Source of the DNA: PWXP01 sp034005525
GTDB lineage: Bacteria > Planctomycetota > Planctomycetia > Pirellulales > Thermoguttaceae
Direction: 5' to 3'
NCBI GenBank assembly: GCA_034005525.1
Contig: JAVEUP010000014.1
Coordinates: 8,931 to 72,930, forward strand
Length of the DNA: 64,000 bases
The notes under the pieces are model-generated. The model had not been told where the DNA came from and did not search any database. It worked only from the letters and a program-made list of their open reading frames with translations. Positions 17,703 to 25,622 of this stretch are shown here, piece by piece. Each line of letters starts with the position of its first letter. Within the stretch, counting starts at the first letter, position 1. A program made the translations under genes and the position numbers.

Positions 17703-17972
17703 ATGACAAAGACCAGTCAACTCATGGTACGTCTCGACGAGGACAGCAAGTCATCCGTCGCGAAGGCCGCCGATTTGCGCAGAGTCAGTATTAGCGACTA
17801 CGTCCGGATGGTGACCGTGGCGCAGGCCCGCCGCGAGGTTGCCCAGGCGGAACAGAATACGGTTTGCCTTACGCCAGAGGAGCAGGTCGCCTTCTGGCAG
17901 GCACTCCATGCTACGCCGGAGCTGACAGAAGCCCAGCGAGAACTCGGGCGGACCATGCGGGGTGATCCGTGA
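17703..17972 (+). CDS. DUF1778 / TacA-like ribbon-helix-helix antitoxin
   Basis: An 89-residue antitoxin. The RHH DNA-binding fold is at the N-terminus (QLMVRLDEDSKSSVAKAADL, then SISDYVRMV). A helical neutralising tail follows (LTPEEQVAFWQAL, TEAQRELGRTM). It overlaps the GNAT gene by 4 nt (GTGA), the usual arrangement for TacAT/AtaRT pairs. The start ATG at 17703 is placed after the promoter/operator. It should bind the toxin through the C-terminal tail and the 21-bp palindrome through the RHH. Confidence 0.85.
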   Translation: MTKTSQLMVRLDEDSKSSVAKAADLRRVSISDYVRMVTVAQARREVAQAEQNTVCLTPEEQVAFWQALHATPELTEAQRELGRTMRGDP

Positions 17973-18493
17973 ACGGTATCGCCGTGCCGGCCGGCTTTCG
18001 CTGGGAGCGTTTGCATCAGACTCATCCCCGGCGGCAGTTTCGCAGTGGGCAAGCGGAAGTCGACGATTGGCTTCGCACCAGGGCCTGGCAGCACCAGAAG
18101 AAGCATCTTTCGATAACGAAGGTCCTGCTCAACGATGACGACCGGATTGTCGGTTATTACACACTCGCCACGGGCCAAATCGACTTCAGCGACCTGCCGG
18201 ACGACGTCAGCCGACAGCTTCCACGCCGATCGTTGCCTGTGGCCGTGTTGGCGTGGCTCGGGGTGGCAGAGCCATGGCATGCACAAGGGTTCGGCCGCAT
18301 CCTGCTGGCACAAGCGCTTCGCGACTGCTATGACGCAGGCAATACCTTCGCCTTTGTTGCGGTCATCCTTGACTGTCTCACCGACGCCGCCAGACGGTTC
18401 TATCAGAAATGGGACTTCGCGGAGTTGCCCGGGCATCCGTACCGGTTGTTCGTCAGCTACCGGCAACTCGAAGCAATGATGCAGGAACATTGA
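17969..18493 (+). CDS. TacT-like GNAT toxin (aminoacyl-tRNA acetyltransferase type)
   Basis: A 174-residue GNAT protein starting with GTG inside the antitoxin stop. The acetyl-CoA loop is HAQGFGRILL (about residues 105-114). The C-terminal catalytic-Tyr segment is FYQKWDF. The N-terminal FRSGQAEVDDWL block is typical of toxins paired with DUF1778 antitoxins, which acetylate the amino group of charged tRNAs and stop translation. Length and neighbourhood fit the family, and no frame damage is visible. Target tRNA cannot be predicted. Confidence 0.85.
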   Translation: MNGIAVPAGFRWERLHQTHPRRQFRSGQAEVDDWLRTRAWQHQKKHLSITKVLLNDDDRIVGYYTLATGQIDFSDLPDDVSRQLPRRSLPVAVLAWLGVAEPWHAQGFGRILLAQALRDCYDAGNTFAFVAVILDCLTDAARRFYQKWDFAELPGHPYRLFVSYRQLEAMMQEH

Positions 18494-18519
18494 GTCTTCG
18501 ACCATGGTTCGCGACCAAG

Positions 18520-18766
18520 TCACGGCCCTTGTTCAATCGTCCGTACGATCTCGTCCAGCAACGTTTGCCTGATGTGAAGCGTCGATACGGCGGGCAGCGA
18601 CCGGGGGATTGCGGCAACCTCGGCTTTCGATCTATGCCCGCGCCGGACAACTCTCAATACGGCGCCGATCGTGCCGTGAACGGGCATCAATAACTGCCGG
18701 GCGGAGATGGACCAAGGGCCCGGTGTCGCAAACGACCACGCGTGCGATTGGCTCAGTCGTGGCCAT
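18520..18766 (-). pseudogene. Decayed DUF3368-type PIN toxin
   Basis: On the minus strand an ATG at 18766 opens a typical PIN N-terminus, RVVVCDTGPLVHL. The frame then loses similarity. In a different frame, 18687 to 18520 encodes a typical DUF3368 C-terminus: HGTIGAVLRVVRRG, KAEVAAIPRSLP, STLHIRQTLLDEI. About 90 internal residues, with the middle catalytic acids, are missing, so the gene is deleted and frameshifted. It lies between the GNAT toxin and uvrB; no partner UPF0175 antitoxin is adjacent. Family recognition is from motif memory. Confidence 0.6.
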
Positions 18767-18847
18767 GAATTCGCCAACTCCACGTCTTCACCCCTTCCAG
18801 GAAGTGGCGGCAACCGTTCGGGCCGCGCCCGGGAACATCGCACCCCC

Positions 18848-20932
18848 TCACACCGACCGCTTCGGCCGTGGCACTTTCGCGGGGGCTTCGCCGTGGGGGC
18901 CGCGCTTGCGGCGGCGGCCGCGCTGTTGGCGGGTGGCGTGTTCGAGGTGGGCTTCGTCAACGGCCTTGCCGATTTGCTCGCGCATCTGCTGAATGCGGTC
19001 GCGCAGCGCGGCGGCGCGCTCGAACTCAAGCGCTTCGGCCGCGGCAAGCATCTCGGCCTCCAGCTCGCTGAGGTACTCCTCGGTAATGTACTGCGACTGG
19101 TCGCTCCGTCCCACCGCGGCGTTCGCCCGCTGGTGGGCCGAAGTCTCGGCTTCGATGCCGGCGCGAATGCTCTTGCGGATCGTCTCCGGCGTGATGCCGT
19201 GCTCGCGGTTGTACTGCTCCTGCATGGCTCGCCGGCGGGTGGTCTCCTCGATCGCGCGCTGCATCGAGTCGGTCACCCGGTCGGCGTACAGGATCACTTT
19301 GGCGTTGACGTTCCGGGCGCTGCGGCCGATGGTCTGCATGAGCGACGTCTCGCTGCGCAGGAAGCCCTCCTTGTCGGCGTCGAGTATGGCGACCAGGGAC
19401 ACCTCGGGCAGGTCGAGGCCCTCGCGCAGCAGGTTCACGCCCACCAGCACGTCGAACTCGCCCTGGCGCAGGTCGCGTAACAGTTCCACGCGTTCAAAGG
19501 CGTCCAGGTCGCTGTGCAGCCACTTGCAGCGGACGTCCTGCTTCTCGAAGTACGCCGCCAGGTCCTCGGCCAGCCGCTTGGTGAGCGTGGTCACCAGAAT
19601 GCGCTCGCCGGTCGCGGCCCGGCAGCGAATCTGTTCGGTCAGATGCGGCACCTGCGTGCGCGCGGGCGCGACCTCGATTTCCGGGTCCAGCAGCCCGGTG
19701 GGCCGAATCACCTGCTCGACCACCTGCCCGCCGGCCTGCTCGATTTCCCAGGCCGCCGGCGTGGCGGAAACGTGGATCACCTGGTTGATCCGCGATTGCC
19801 ATTCGTCGAATTGCAGAGGGCGGTTGTCCAAAGCGCTGGGCAGCCGGAAGCCGTGCTCCACCAGGGTCACCTTCCGGTTGTGGTCGCCGTGGTACATCCC
19901 GCGGATTTGCGGGACGGTCACGTGCGACTCGTCGACGAACAGCAGGAAATCGTCGGGAAAGTAGCTGAAAAGCGTGTCGGGGGCCGAGCCGGGCGGGCGG
20001 CCCGAAAGAGGCCGGCTGTAGTTCTCGATGCCCGGGCAGTAGCCCACCTCTTGCAGCATCTCGATGTCGAACCGCGTCCGGGCACTGAGCCGCTGGGCTT
20101 CGAGCAGCTTGCCCTGGCCCTTGAGTTGCTCCAGGCGGTCGGCAAGCTCCTTTCGGATTTCCGCCACCGCGCCCTCGATGCGCTCCTCGGGCAGAACGAA
20201 GTGCTTGGCCGGGTAGACAAAAAGCTGTTGCTGACGTTCGAGCACTTCGCCGCTGGTGGGGTTGATGAAGGAGAGCTGTTCGACCTCGTCGCCCCACAAC
20301 TCGATGCGGTAGGCATACTGCTCGTAGCTGGGCCACACCTCGACGCAGTCGCCCCGCACGCGGAACCGGCCCGGCTGGAACTCGACGTCGTGCCGCTCGT
20401 ACTGGATGTCGACCAGCTTGCTGAGCACGTGGTCCCGGTCGACCATTTGCCCCACTTCCAGCGCCACCATCATGGCCCGGTAGTCCTCGGGCGAGCCCAG
20501 GCCGTAGATGCACGACACGCTGGCCACGATGATCACGTCGCGGCGGCTGACCAGGGCACTGGTGGCGGCCAGCCGGAGCCGGTCGATCTCGGTATTGATC
20601 GAAGCGTCCTTTTCGATGTAGATATCGCGCTGCGGGATGTAGGCTTCCGGCTGGTAGTAGTCGTAGTAGCTAACGAAGTAGTGGACCGCGTTGTGAGGAA
20701 AATACTCGCGGAACTCGGAGTAGAGTTGCGCCGCCAGCGTCTTGTTGTGCGACATCACGAGCGTCGGTCGCCCGACCGCCTCGATGACGTTGGCCATGGT
20801 AAACGTCTTGCCCGAGCCAGTCACGCCCATGAGCACCTGGTGCTCCCGGCCTTCGCGCAAACCCTCGATCAGCCCACGAATCGCCTGCGGCTGGTCACCG
20901 GCGGGTTGGTAGGGGCTGACGAGTTGGAACAC
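18848..20932 (-). CDS. uvrB: Excinuclease ABC subunit B
   Basis: A full-length 694-residue UvrB, the DNA-loading helicase of nucleotide excision repair. Walker A is GVTGSGKT (residues 36-43). The damage-gripping beta-hairpin is YYDYYQPEAYIP (about 92-103). Helicase motif II is DESH (VDESHVTVPQI) and motif VI is QTIGRSARN. A C-terminal UVR motif (LEFERAAALRDRIQQM) is present, followed by a basic tail. Starts with ATG FQLVSPYQPAGDQP as in other UvrBs. It stands alone, with no uvrA or uvrC nearby. Confidence 0.97.
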   Translation of the reverse strand: MFQLVSPYQPAGDQPQAIRGLIEGLREGREHQVLMGVTGSGKTFTMANVIEAVGRPTLVMSHNKTLAAQLYSEFREYFPHNAVHYFVSYYDYYQPEAYIPQRDIYIEKDASINTEIDRLRLAATSALVSRRDVIIVASVSCIYGLGSPEDYRAMMVALEVGQMVDRDHVLSKLVDIQYERHDVEFQPGRFRVRGDCVEVWPSYEQYAYRIELWGDEVEQLSFINPTSGEVLERQQQLFVYPAKHFVLPEERIEGAVAEIRKELADRLEQLKGQGKLLEAQRLSARTRFDIEMLQEVGYCPGIENYSRPLSGRPPGSAPDTLFSYFPDDFLLFVDESHVTVPQIRGMYHGDHNRKVTLVEHGFRLPSALDNRPLQFDEWQSRINQVIHVSATPAAWEIEQAGGQVVEQVIRPTGLLDPEIEVAPARTQVPHLTEQIRCRAATGERILVTTLTKRLAEDLAAYFEKQDVRCKWLHSDLDAFERVELLRDLRQGEFDVLVGVNLLREGLDLPEVSLVAILDADKEGFLRSETSLMQTIGRSARNVNAKVILYADRVTDSMQRAIEETTRRRAMQEQYNREHGITPETIRKSIRAGIEAETSAHQRANAAVGRSDQSQYITEEYLSELEAEMLAAAEALEFERAAALRDRIQQMREQIGKAVDEAHLEHATRQQRGRRRKRGPHGEAPAKVPRPKRSV

Positions 20933-20979
20933 GGGTGTGGCCTATGCGGGGGCAGCGGCGGCGATGGTTGGCTCAATTG

Positions 20980-21087
20980 GACTCTTCCGTTTCCCGGTGC
21001 AGCCGGCCGGGTTGGAGTCCCGCGTTCAGGCGGTTTCGCCGCGCCGGCTGAAGCCGGGACCGGCCCGCACGTAGAAACGGAAGAGCC
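20980..21087. repeat. Family C palindromic repeat
   Basis: Inverted ends ACTCTTCCGTTTC (left) and GAAACGGAAGAGCC (right) enclose GGAGTCCCGC, GGCGGTTTCGCCGCGCCGG and GCTGAAGCC. A second copy at 31499-31601 has the middle segment inverted relative to this one. It lies between the divergent uvrB and condensation-domain genes. Confidence 0.8.
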
Positions 21088-21282
21088 CTGGACTGTCATT
21101 GTACGCGGGCGGGCGTGGCGAGCGAAGGGCCGGTGGATGTGTACTTCGGCACCAGGGGGATGTACAATGGGGATATTCTCGCCGGACCAGGCCGTCCCCA
21201 TTCCGCAAAACGAGCGCCCGCAGCGTCCTCACACGAGCAGTTCGACGTCGATGTCATGTGTTCTTCCCTCAAGAGTCGCCCG

Positions 21283-22626
21283 ATGTTTCCCCTGCCGCTA
21301 ACTTGCTTCGAAGAATACATGCTCTGCGACGATCGTCTTTCGCACCCGATGGTCGGATTCGGGCGTCTGCGTTTCTCCGGGCATCTGGACCGGAATGCCT
21401 TGGAAGCGGCGTTTTCCGAGGCGTTGCCACGGCATGTTCTGTTGCGCTGCAGCATTCAGCGCAACCGCCGCGGGCGGCCTGTTTGGATCGAGCACACTGA
21501 CTGGAACCCCGGCGTGGAGTGGTGCACCGCCAACGGAGAGCGCGAGTTTCCGCAATCATCGCGCGCCGACATCGGCAATGCGCCGGGCACCCGGCTTTGG
21601 GCAATCGACCGCGGTCCGGGACATGACCTGATCTTGCAGGTGCATCACTGCGCAGCCGACGCGACCGGAATCAGCCAGGTGATGGAGGATCTGCTGATTG
21701 GTTACGCCCTGCGGCGCGGGGGCGCGCCGGACGTTGCTGTTCTTCCGCCTATGGACACCCAACGGCTGCAACGGCGGGGGACTCCCGGCCTGACTCCCCT
21801 GCGATGGCTGGGCATGGCGCACCGACAAGCCGTCGGTTTGCTTGGCGTCCGCGAGTTCCTCTCGCGCCGCCCGGTGCCGTTGATGGGCACGAAGGTGCCA
21901 TTTGACGAATCCAGCCCGCCGGAGTCCTTTCCTTGCCCGCGCATCGTCGAATTGGAAGCTGAGGAAACGGGTCGTCTGCTGGCCGTGGCCAAGACGCTCG
22001 GCGCGACTGTGAACGATCTGCTGATGCGGGACCTGTTTCTCGCGCTGACGGCCTGGCGGGCAGAGTTGTCGCTGGGCAGCGATCAGGACTGGCTGCGGGT
22101 TACGGTTCCGATGAATCTGCGGACGCCGGCCGACGTGTGTATGCCGATGGCGAACTCCGTCAGCATGGTGTTCGCGGATCGCCGCGGGATGGATGCTTCT
22201 GATCCGTCGATCTTGCTCGACGGCATCTGCCGGCAGATGAACCTGATCAAGAAGTGCCGGCTACAGTATACGTTCTTGGCCTCCCTGGCCGCGGCTCGCC
22301 GGTTGCCGGGCGGCCTGGCATCGCGCACGCGGGCCGAAGTTGTGCAATCGACGAGTTGCTTCTCGAACATCGGCGTCGCGCTCGCCCGCACCCCCCTGCC
22401 GCGCCGCGAGGGCCGGCTGGTGGCGGGCGACGTCGAACTGGAATCGGTCGACTTCGTCATCCCGCTGCGCCCGCACCTCCACGGCGCCTTCTGCGCCTAC
22501 ACCTATGCCGGACGCCTTCGAATTCTCCTTCATCACGACCCGCGGGCGATGGCAGACGATCTGGCGGAAGGTCTGCTGGACCGGTTTCTGCGGCAGATCC
22601 GCCAAACACTGGCGGCGGGTCGATGA
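21283..22626 (+). CDS. Standalone condensation-domain-like acyltransferase
   Basis: A 447-residue protein of the BAHD/NRPS-condensation/wax-synthase superfamily. The active-site motif HHxxxDA is intact (VHHCAADATG, His-His at about residues 120-121 from this start). The structural motif near the end of the family fold is SNIGVAL. No adenylation or carrier domain is fused and none is encoded nearby. Such proteins transfer acyl groups between thioester or CoA donors and hydroxyl or amine acceptors. The ATG at 21283 (FPLPLTCFEEYML) is chosen by family start; an alternative is 21256. The acyl donor and acceptor are unknown. Confidence 0.75.
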   Translation: MFPLPLTCFEEYMLCDDRLSHPMVGFGRLRFSGHLDRNALEAAFSEALPRHVLLRCSIQRNRRGRPVWIEHTDWNPGVEWCTANGEREFPQSSRADIGNAPGTRLWAIDRGPGHDLILQVHHCAADATGISQVMEDLLIGYALRRGGAPDVAVLPPMDTQRLQRRGTPGLTPLRWLGMAHRQAVGLLGVREFLSRRPVPLMGTKVPFDESSPPESFPCPRIVELEAEETGRLLAVAKTLGATVNDLLMRDLFLALTAWRAELSLGSDQDWLRVTVPMNLRTPADVCMPMANSVSMVFADRRGMDASDPSILLDGICRQMNLIKKCRLQYTFLASLAAARRLPGGLASRTRAEVVQSTSCFSNIGVALARTPLPRREGRLVAGDVELESVDFVIPLRPHLHGAFCAYTYAGRLRILLHHDPRAMADDLAEGLLDRFLRQIRQTLAAGR

Positions 22627-22857
22627 GTGGGGCGACGACCGCTGCATGGAGTCGCCGGTTGCCGGGCCTGGACCATCACGATAGGCAGGGTGGGTCAAAC
22701 AAGCCGCTTCTTCTATTGCGCAGCGGAATGAATGCGCCCAGCACACTTCGTTCCAGGAAGAATGAAAGCGATGCCCGGGGGCTTGACAATCGCGGTGGGC
22801 TAGCCGAAAGTGGGGTGCGGGCGTACGAGGCCCTTTCCGCGGTGGAAGAGGCTAACC
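22627..22857. other. Intergenic segment with a family A' fragment
   Basis: No convincing gene. A 26-bp fragment at 22685-22710 (AGGGTGGGTCAAACAAGCCG and following) is the terminal part of a family A' repeat, the reverse complement of the end of the copy at 49513-49654. The rest shows no recognisable feature. Confidence 0.6.
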
Positions 22858-23021
22858 CGGATGATTCATGACGATGTAGGGTGGTGACAAGCAAGCCAAG
22901 ACCCTGGTGGGCCTGCGGTCGCTTGGCCGGGCCTGCTTCCAGCGCACGACGTGCAAACCATCCCGGGCGTGGCTTGCGCAGGCCCACCAAGGACTTAGGG
23001 CTCGCAAAGGAATAATCCGGG
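22858..23021. repeat. Family A palindromic repeat, inverted copy
   Basis: Reverse orientation relative to the copies at 6390, 47030 and 52609. The left end CGGATGATTCATGACGATGTAGGGTGG is split here as CGGATGATTCATG and TAGGGTGGTGAC; the interior CAAGCAAGCCAAGACCCTGG is shared. The right end is eroded (the GACCTTGTCCCACCC part is lost), but AATAATCCGGGCTC remains. Confidence 0.75.
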
Positions 23022-23061
23022 CTCAAGGGACGCGGCACGCATGATTCCTAGCAGGTGCAAA

Positions 23062-23499
23062 ATGATCATTACCCTTCGCGTGGAGTGTGTTTGGGGGCCG
23101 AACCTTACGGAGGAGTGTATCCGAACGATCGAGATCGACCAGGGCGCGTCGCTCGTGGACGTGCATTATGCCATTCAGCACGCCGTGGCCTTCGACGACG
23201 ACCACATGTTCGAGTTCTTCGCCGGCACCGGCCCGCGACGGCGAAAGATGTCGTTCGCTGAGGACGAGTACGGCGATTACGACGCCGACATGATGGGCGA
23301 AGTGACCCTGGAGCAGGTCTTCCCGTTGCCGAAGTCGATGAAGCTGTACTACCATTTCGATTTCGGCGACGACTGGATTTTCGAGATTCGCCGGAGCCGG
23401 AAGAAGCCCGCGCCGCCCGAACCGGGCGTGGAGTATCCGCGCGTCGTGGAGCGCATCGGGCCGGACCCGCCGCAGTATGGTCAGTGGGACGAGGAATGA
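23062..23499 (+). CDS. Plasmid pRiA4b ORF-3-like protein
   Basis: A 145-residue protein with the compact PRiA4_ORF3 fold. It has MIITLRVECVWGP, then LVDVHYAIQHAVAFDDDHMFEF and the diagnostic YHFDFGDDWIFEI. The acidic loop FAEDEYGDYDAD links the two halves. No catalytic role is established for the family, which is often carried by mobile DNA. The ATG at 23062 is preferred because it begins the conserved first strand; another ATG lies at 23041. It is flanked upstream by an eroded family A repeat. Confidence 0.8.
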   Translation: MIITLRVECVWGPNLTEECIRTIEIDQGASLVDVHYAIQHAVAFDDDHMFEFFAGTGPRRRKMSFAEDEYGDYDADMMGEVTLEQVFPLPKSMKLYYHFDFGDDWIFEIRRSRKKPAPPEPGVEYPRVVERIGPDPPQYGQWDEE

Positions 23500-23769
23500 G
23501 CGCACGAACCCCGGCGGTTGTGCCCTCAGAACCGCCGATGGGCTGTAACCAGGTCCATGCTGCGGATACCCCACACATCTGGGCTCTGATCCCCGGCTTG
23601 TCAAGGTGCAGTCGCGTCGACAATTGCATCAACCATCCAGCGGACCAGATTGAGCCACAACATTCACCCTGCAACGCCATCGTGTCGGCCTCGGCTATGC
23701 TTACCGTCTCGTCGATTAGTTGGCGCCGGGGCCTCGCAAGAATCCTTCCTGGCACTGGCCGGGGGGCTC
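23500..23769. other. Intergenic segment without a recognised gene
   Basis: A low-confidence stretch. A short inverted repeat CTGGCACT / AGTGCCAG lies at its right boundary (about 23752-23783) and overlaps the promoter that follows. No convincing coding sequence. Confidence 0.5.
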
Positions 23770-23798
23770 TTGCAAGTGCCAGCACTTCGTGGTATTAT
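23770..23798 (+). promoter_or_regulatory. Possible promoter of the UPF0175/PIN remnant
   Basis: TTGCAA (23770-23775), 17-bp spacer, TATTAT (23793-23798), 123 bp upstream of the UPF0175 gene. The -35 lies within an inverted repeat (CTGGCACT / AGTGCCAG). Confidence 0.4.
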
Positions 23799-23920
23799 GC
23801 CACCGCTGTAGGTGTTGGCGGGCCTGGGCAAATGGCGGGATACCCCGTCTTGGGCGGGGGGAATGTCATGTGGGCGACGCACGGAATTGATGCGCTTTCT
23901 CTGGTGGTGTGCGATCGAAA

Positions 23921-24145
23921 ATGAATACAAGAGGAATAACGCTTCAGTTACCGATTACCGTATCGGATGACGAAGCCAGACTTCTGTTTGCCGTCAAGTT
24001 GTATGAAGTCGGCAGGGCATCGCTAGGGCAGGCGGCGCGCATGGCAGGCTTCTCCAAACGTGCGTTCATGGAAATCCTCGGACGCTACAACGTGCCCGTG
24101 TTCAACTATCCTCCCGATGAGTTGGAACGGGAGTTGCAGTCGTGA
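23921..24145 (+). CDS. UPF0175-family antitoxin
   Basis: A 74-residue protein of the UPF0175 family, usually the antitoxin of DUF3368 PIN toxins. Seen: LLFAVKLYEVGRASLGQAA and FSKRAFMEILGRYNVP, the family's core helices, ending with DELERELQ. The ATG at 23921 begins MNTRGITLQLP. Its stop overlaps the GTG of a truncated PIN gene by 4 nt. The antitoxin looks intact although its toxin does not. Confidence 0.8.
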   Translation: MNTRGITLQLPITVSDDEARLLFAVKLYEVGRASLGQAARMAGFSKRAFMEILGRYNVPVFNYPPDELERELQS

Positions 24146-24261
24146 GCACCGCAGCCGTGGCCGATAGCGCGTGTTTGATCGCGCTGGAAAGGATCGACGC
24201 GCTGGACATTCTGCCTGCGCTCTTCGGAGAAGTGCTGATTCCTCCTGCGGTTGGCAGGTGA
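24142..24261 (+). pseudogene. Truncated DUF3368 PIN toxin
   Basis: Begins with GTG overlapping the antitoxin stop. It encodes 39 residues: TAAVADSACLIALERIDAL, then LPALFGEVLIPPAV, and stops. The start matches the DUF3368 N-terminus (the first PIN acid is the Asp of ADSACL), but full-length members are about 150-170 residues, so three quarters of the domain is gone. The following 75 bp contain no continuation in any frame that I can recognise. Confidence 0.7.
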
Positions 24262-24338
24262 ATAGCGATCACGGCAACCGGGAGGCAAAAGCCGAGCGGC
24301 AAATGAGGAATAACACACAACCGCTTTAGGAGCCCCTC

Positions 24339-25199
24339 ATGTTCGAGCGTCTTTCGACCGGTTGGGAGTTGATGAAGCAGAGCTTCCGCGTATTGTGGAT
24401 GGACAAGCAGTTGATTGTCTTTCCGGCGGTCAGCAGCGTGGCGTGCGTGCTGGTGCTGGCCAGCTTTGCGCTGCCGCTGTGGAATAGCCCGTACGCGCAG
24501 GTGGTGCTGGAGGAAGGGGAGGCGCCGCAGGACGCCGTGGCGTACCTGATCCTGTTCCTGTTCTATTTCGTCAACTACTTCGTCATTGTCTTCTTCAATT
24601 CGGCGCTGGTCGCCTGCGCGGTCATCCGATTGAAGGGAGGCGAGCCGACCGTGGGCGACGGGTTCCGCGCAGCCGCGGCCGTGCTGCCGCAGATCGCCGG
24701 ATGGGCGCTGGTGAGCGCCACGGTCGGCGTGGTGCTCAGGATCATCGAGTCGCGGTCGGAAAAGGCCGGCCAGATCGTGGCGGGCCTGCTCGGCATGGGC
24801 TGGACGGTGCTCACCTACTTCGTTGTGCCAGTCCTGGTCGTGGAGCGGAAGGGACCGGTCGAAGCGACGAAACGATCGATGGCCATCCTCCGCCGGACCT
24901 GGGGAGAGGCCCTGTCGGCCAATCTCGGCGCGGGATTGATCTTCCTGCTTGTGGGCCTGGTTGCCTTGCCCGCGTTGATCCTGACCGTTGTGCTCGGGGT
25001 ATTCGGGCTGGCGTCGGGAAGTGTCGCCCTGGCCGTAATCGGCTTCGGGTTGTTCATCCTCGTGCTGATCGGCATCTCGCTTGTCTCGTCCACCCTCCAC
25101 ACCATCCTGCTGGCGGCCCTTTACGTATACGCGGCCGAGGGCCGGGTGCCCGGAGCGTTTGACGGGCAGGTGCTGGAAGGGGCGTTCGCCCGAACCTAA
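24339..25199 (+). CDS. Polytopic membrane protein (DUF6159-like)
   Basis: A 286-residue integral membrane protein with about six hydrophobic helices: residues 25-50, 70-95, 120-140, 150-170, 205-235 and 238-265. The N-terminus is FERLSTGWELMKQSFRVL, and the loop VERKGPVEATKRSMAILRR sits between helices 4 and 5. The family has no established function. A clear ribosome site TTTAGGAGCC precedes the ATG. It is monocistronic as far as can be seen, between the PIN remnant and kamA. Confidence 0.7.
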   Translation: MFERLSTGWELMKQSFRVLWMDKQLIVFPAVSSVACVLVLASFALPLWNSPYAQVVLEEGEAPQDAVAYLILFLFYFVNYFVIVFFNSALVACAVIRLKGGEPTVGDGFRAAAAVLPQIAGWALVSATVGVVLRIIESRSEKAGQIVAGLLGMGWTVLTYFVVPVLVVERKGPVEATKRSMAILRRTWGEALSANLGAGLIFLLVGLVALPALILTVVLGVFGLASGSVALAVIGFGLFILVLIGISLVSSTLHTILLAALYVYAAEGRVPGAFDGQVLEGAFART

Positions 25200-25622
25200 C
25201 ACGCCGGTCGGAGGCGGGAAGACGGGAGCGGCTTGCGGGGGCGCGGTAATCGCGGCGAGTTGGTCGAAGGCAGGGGTGGGGAGATCGCCTACTACACCGG
25301 CCGCGCAGCGCCCGGGTCGATGTGGCCAAGAGAAAGCTTGTTCGGCCTTCGGCCGCGCCACTTACTGCCCAGGGTGGTCAAGTTCTGTGCAATTGAGGCC
25401 GGGCTGAAAGAGAGCCTCCTTGCCAAAGATACTCACCCGGGCCGCTTTCCTGCGTCCAGCCGGGTTCTTTGTGCCGCAGAGGCCCATTCCGCGCCCTTAT
25501 GGCATCGTGTTTGCTATGCGGGACGAGAGAGTACGAGCCGTCGGCAGTTCGGGCTTGATCCGACGCGGCTCGATGGCCAATCGAAACTCCCCGTCACGCC
25601 AAGCCATAAGGTGATAGCAAGA
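25200..25622. other. Intergenic region upstream of kamA
   Basis: No gene is supported. The frame of kamA is open through much of this stretch, but the translated sequence has no family character and no good start. One short hairpin-like segment, GGCCTTCGGCC, lies near 25343. I see no clear promoter. Confidence 0.5.

Noticed and set aside
19514..21301. 595-residue plus-strand frame opposite uvrB
   Set aside because: The minus strand encodes complete uvrB. The plus-strand translation has no family pattern.
23752..23783. Rho-independent terminator
   Set aside because: The CTGGCACT/AGTGCCAG hairpin has no T-run and overlaps a promoter-like sequence, so it was not called a terminator.
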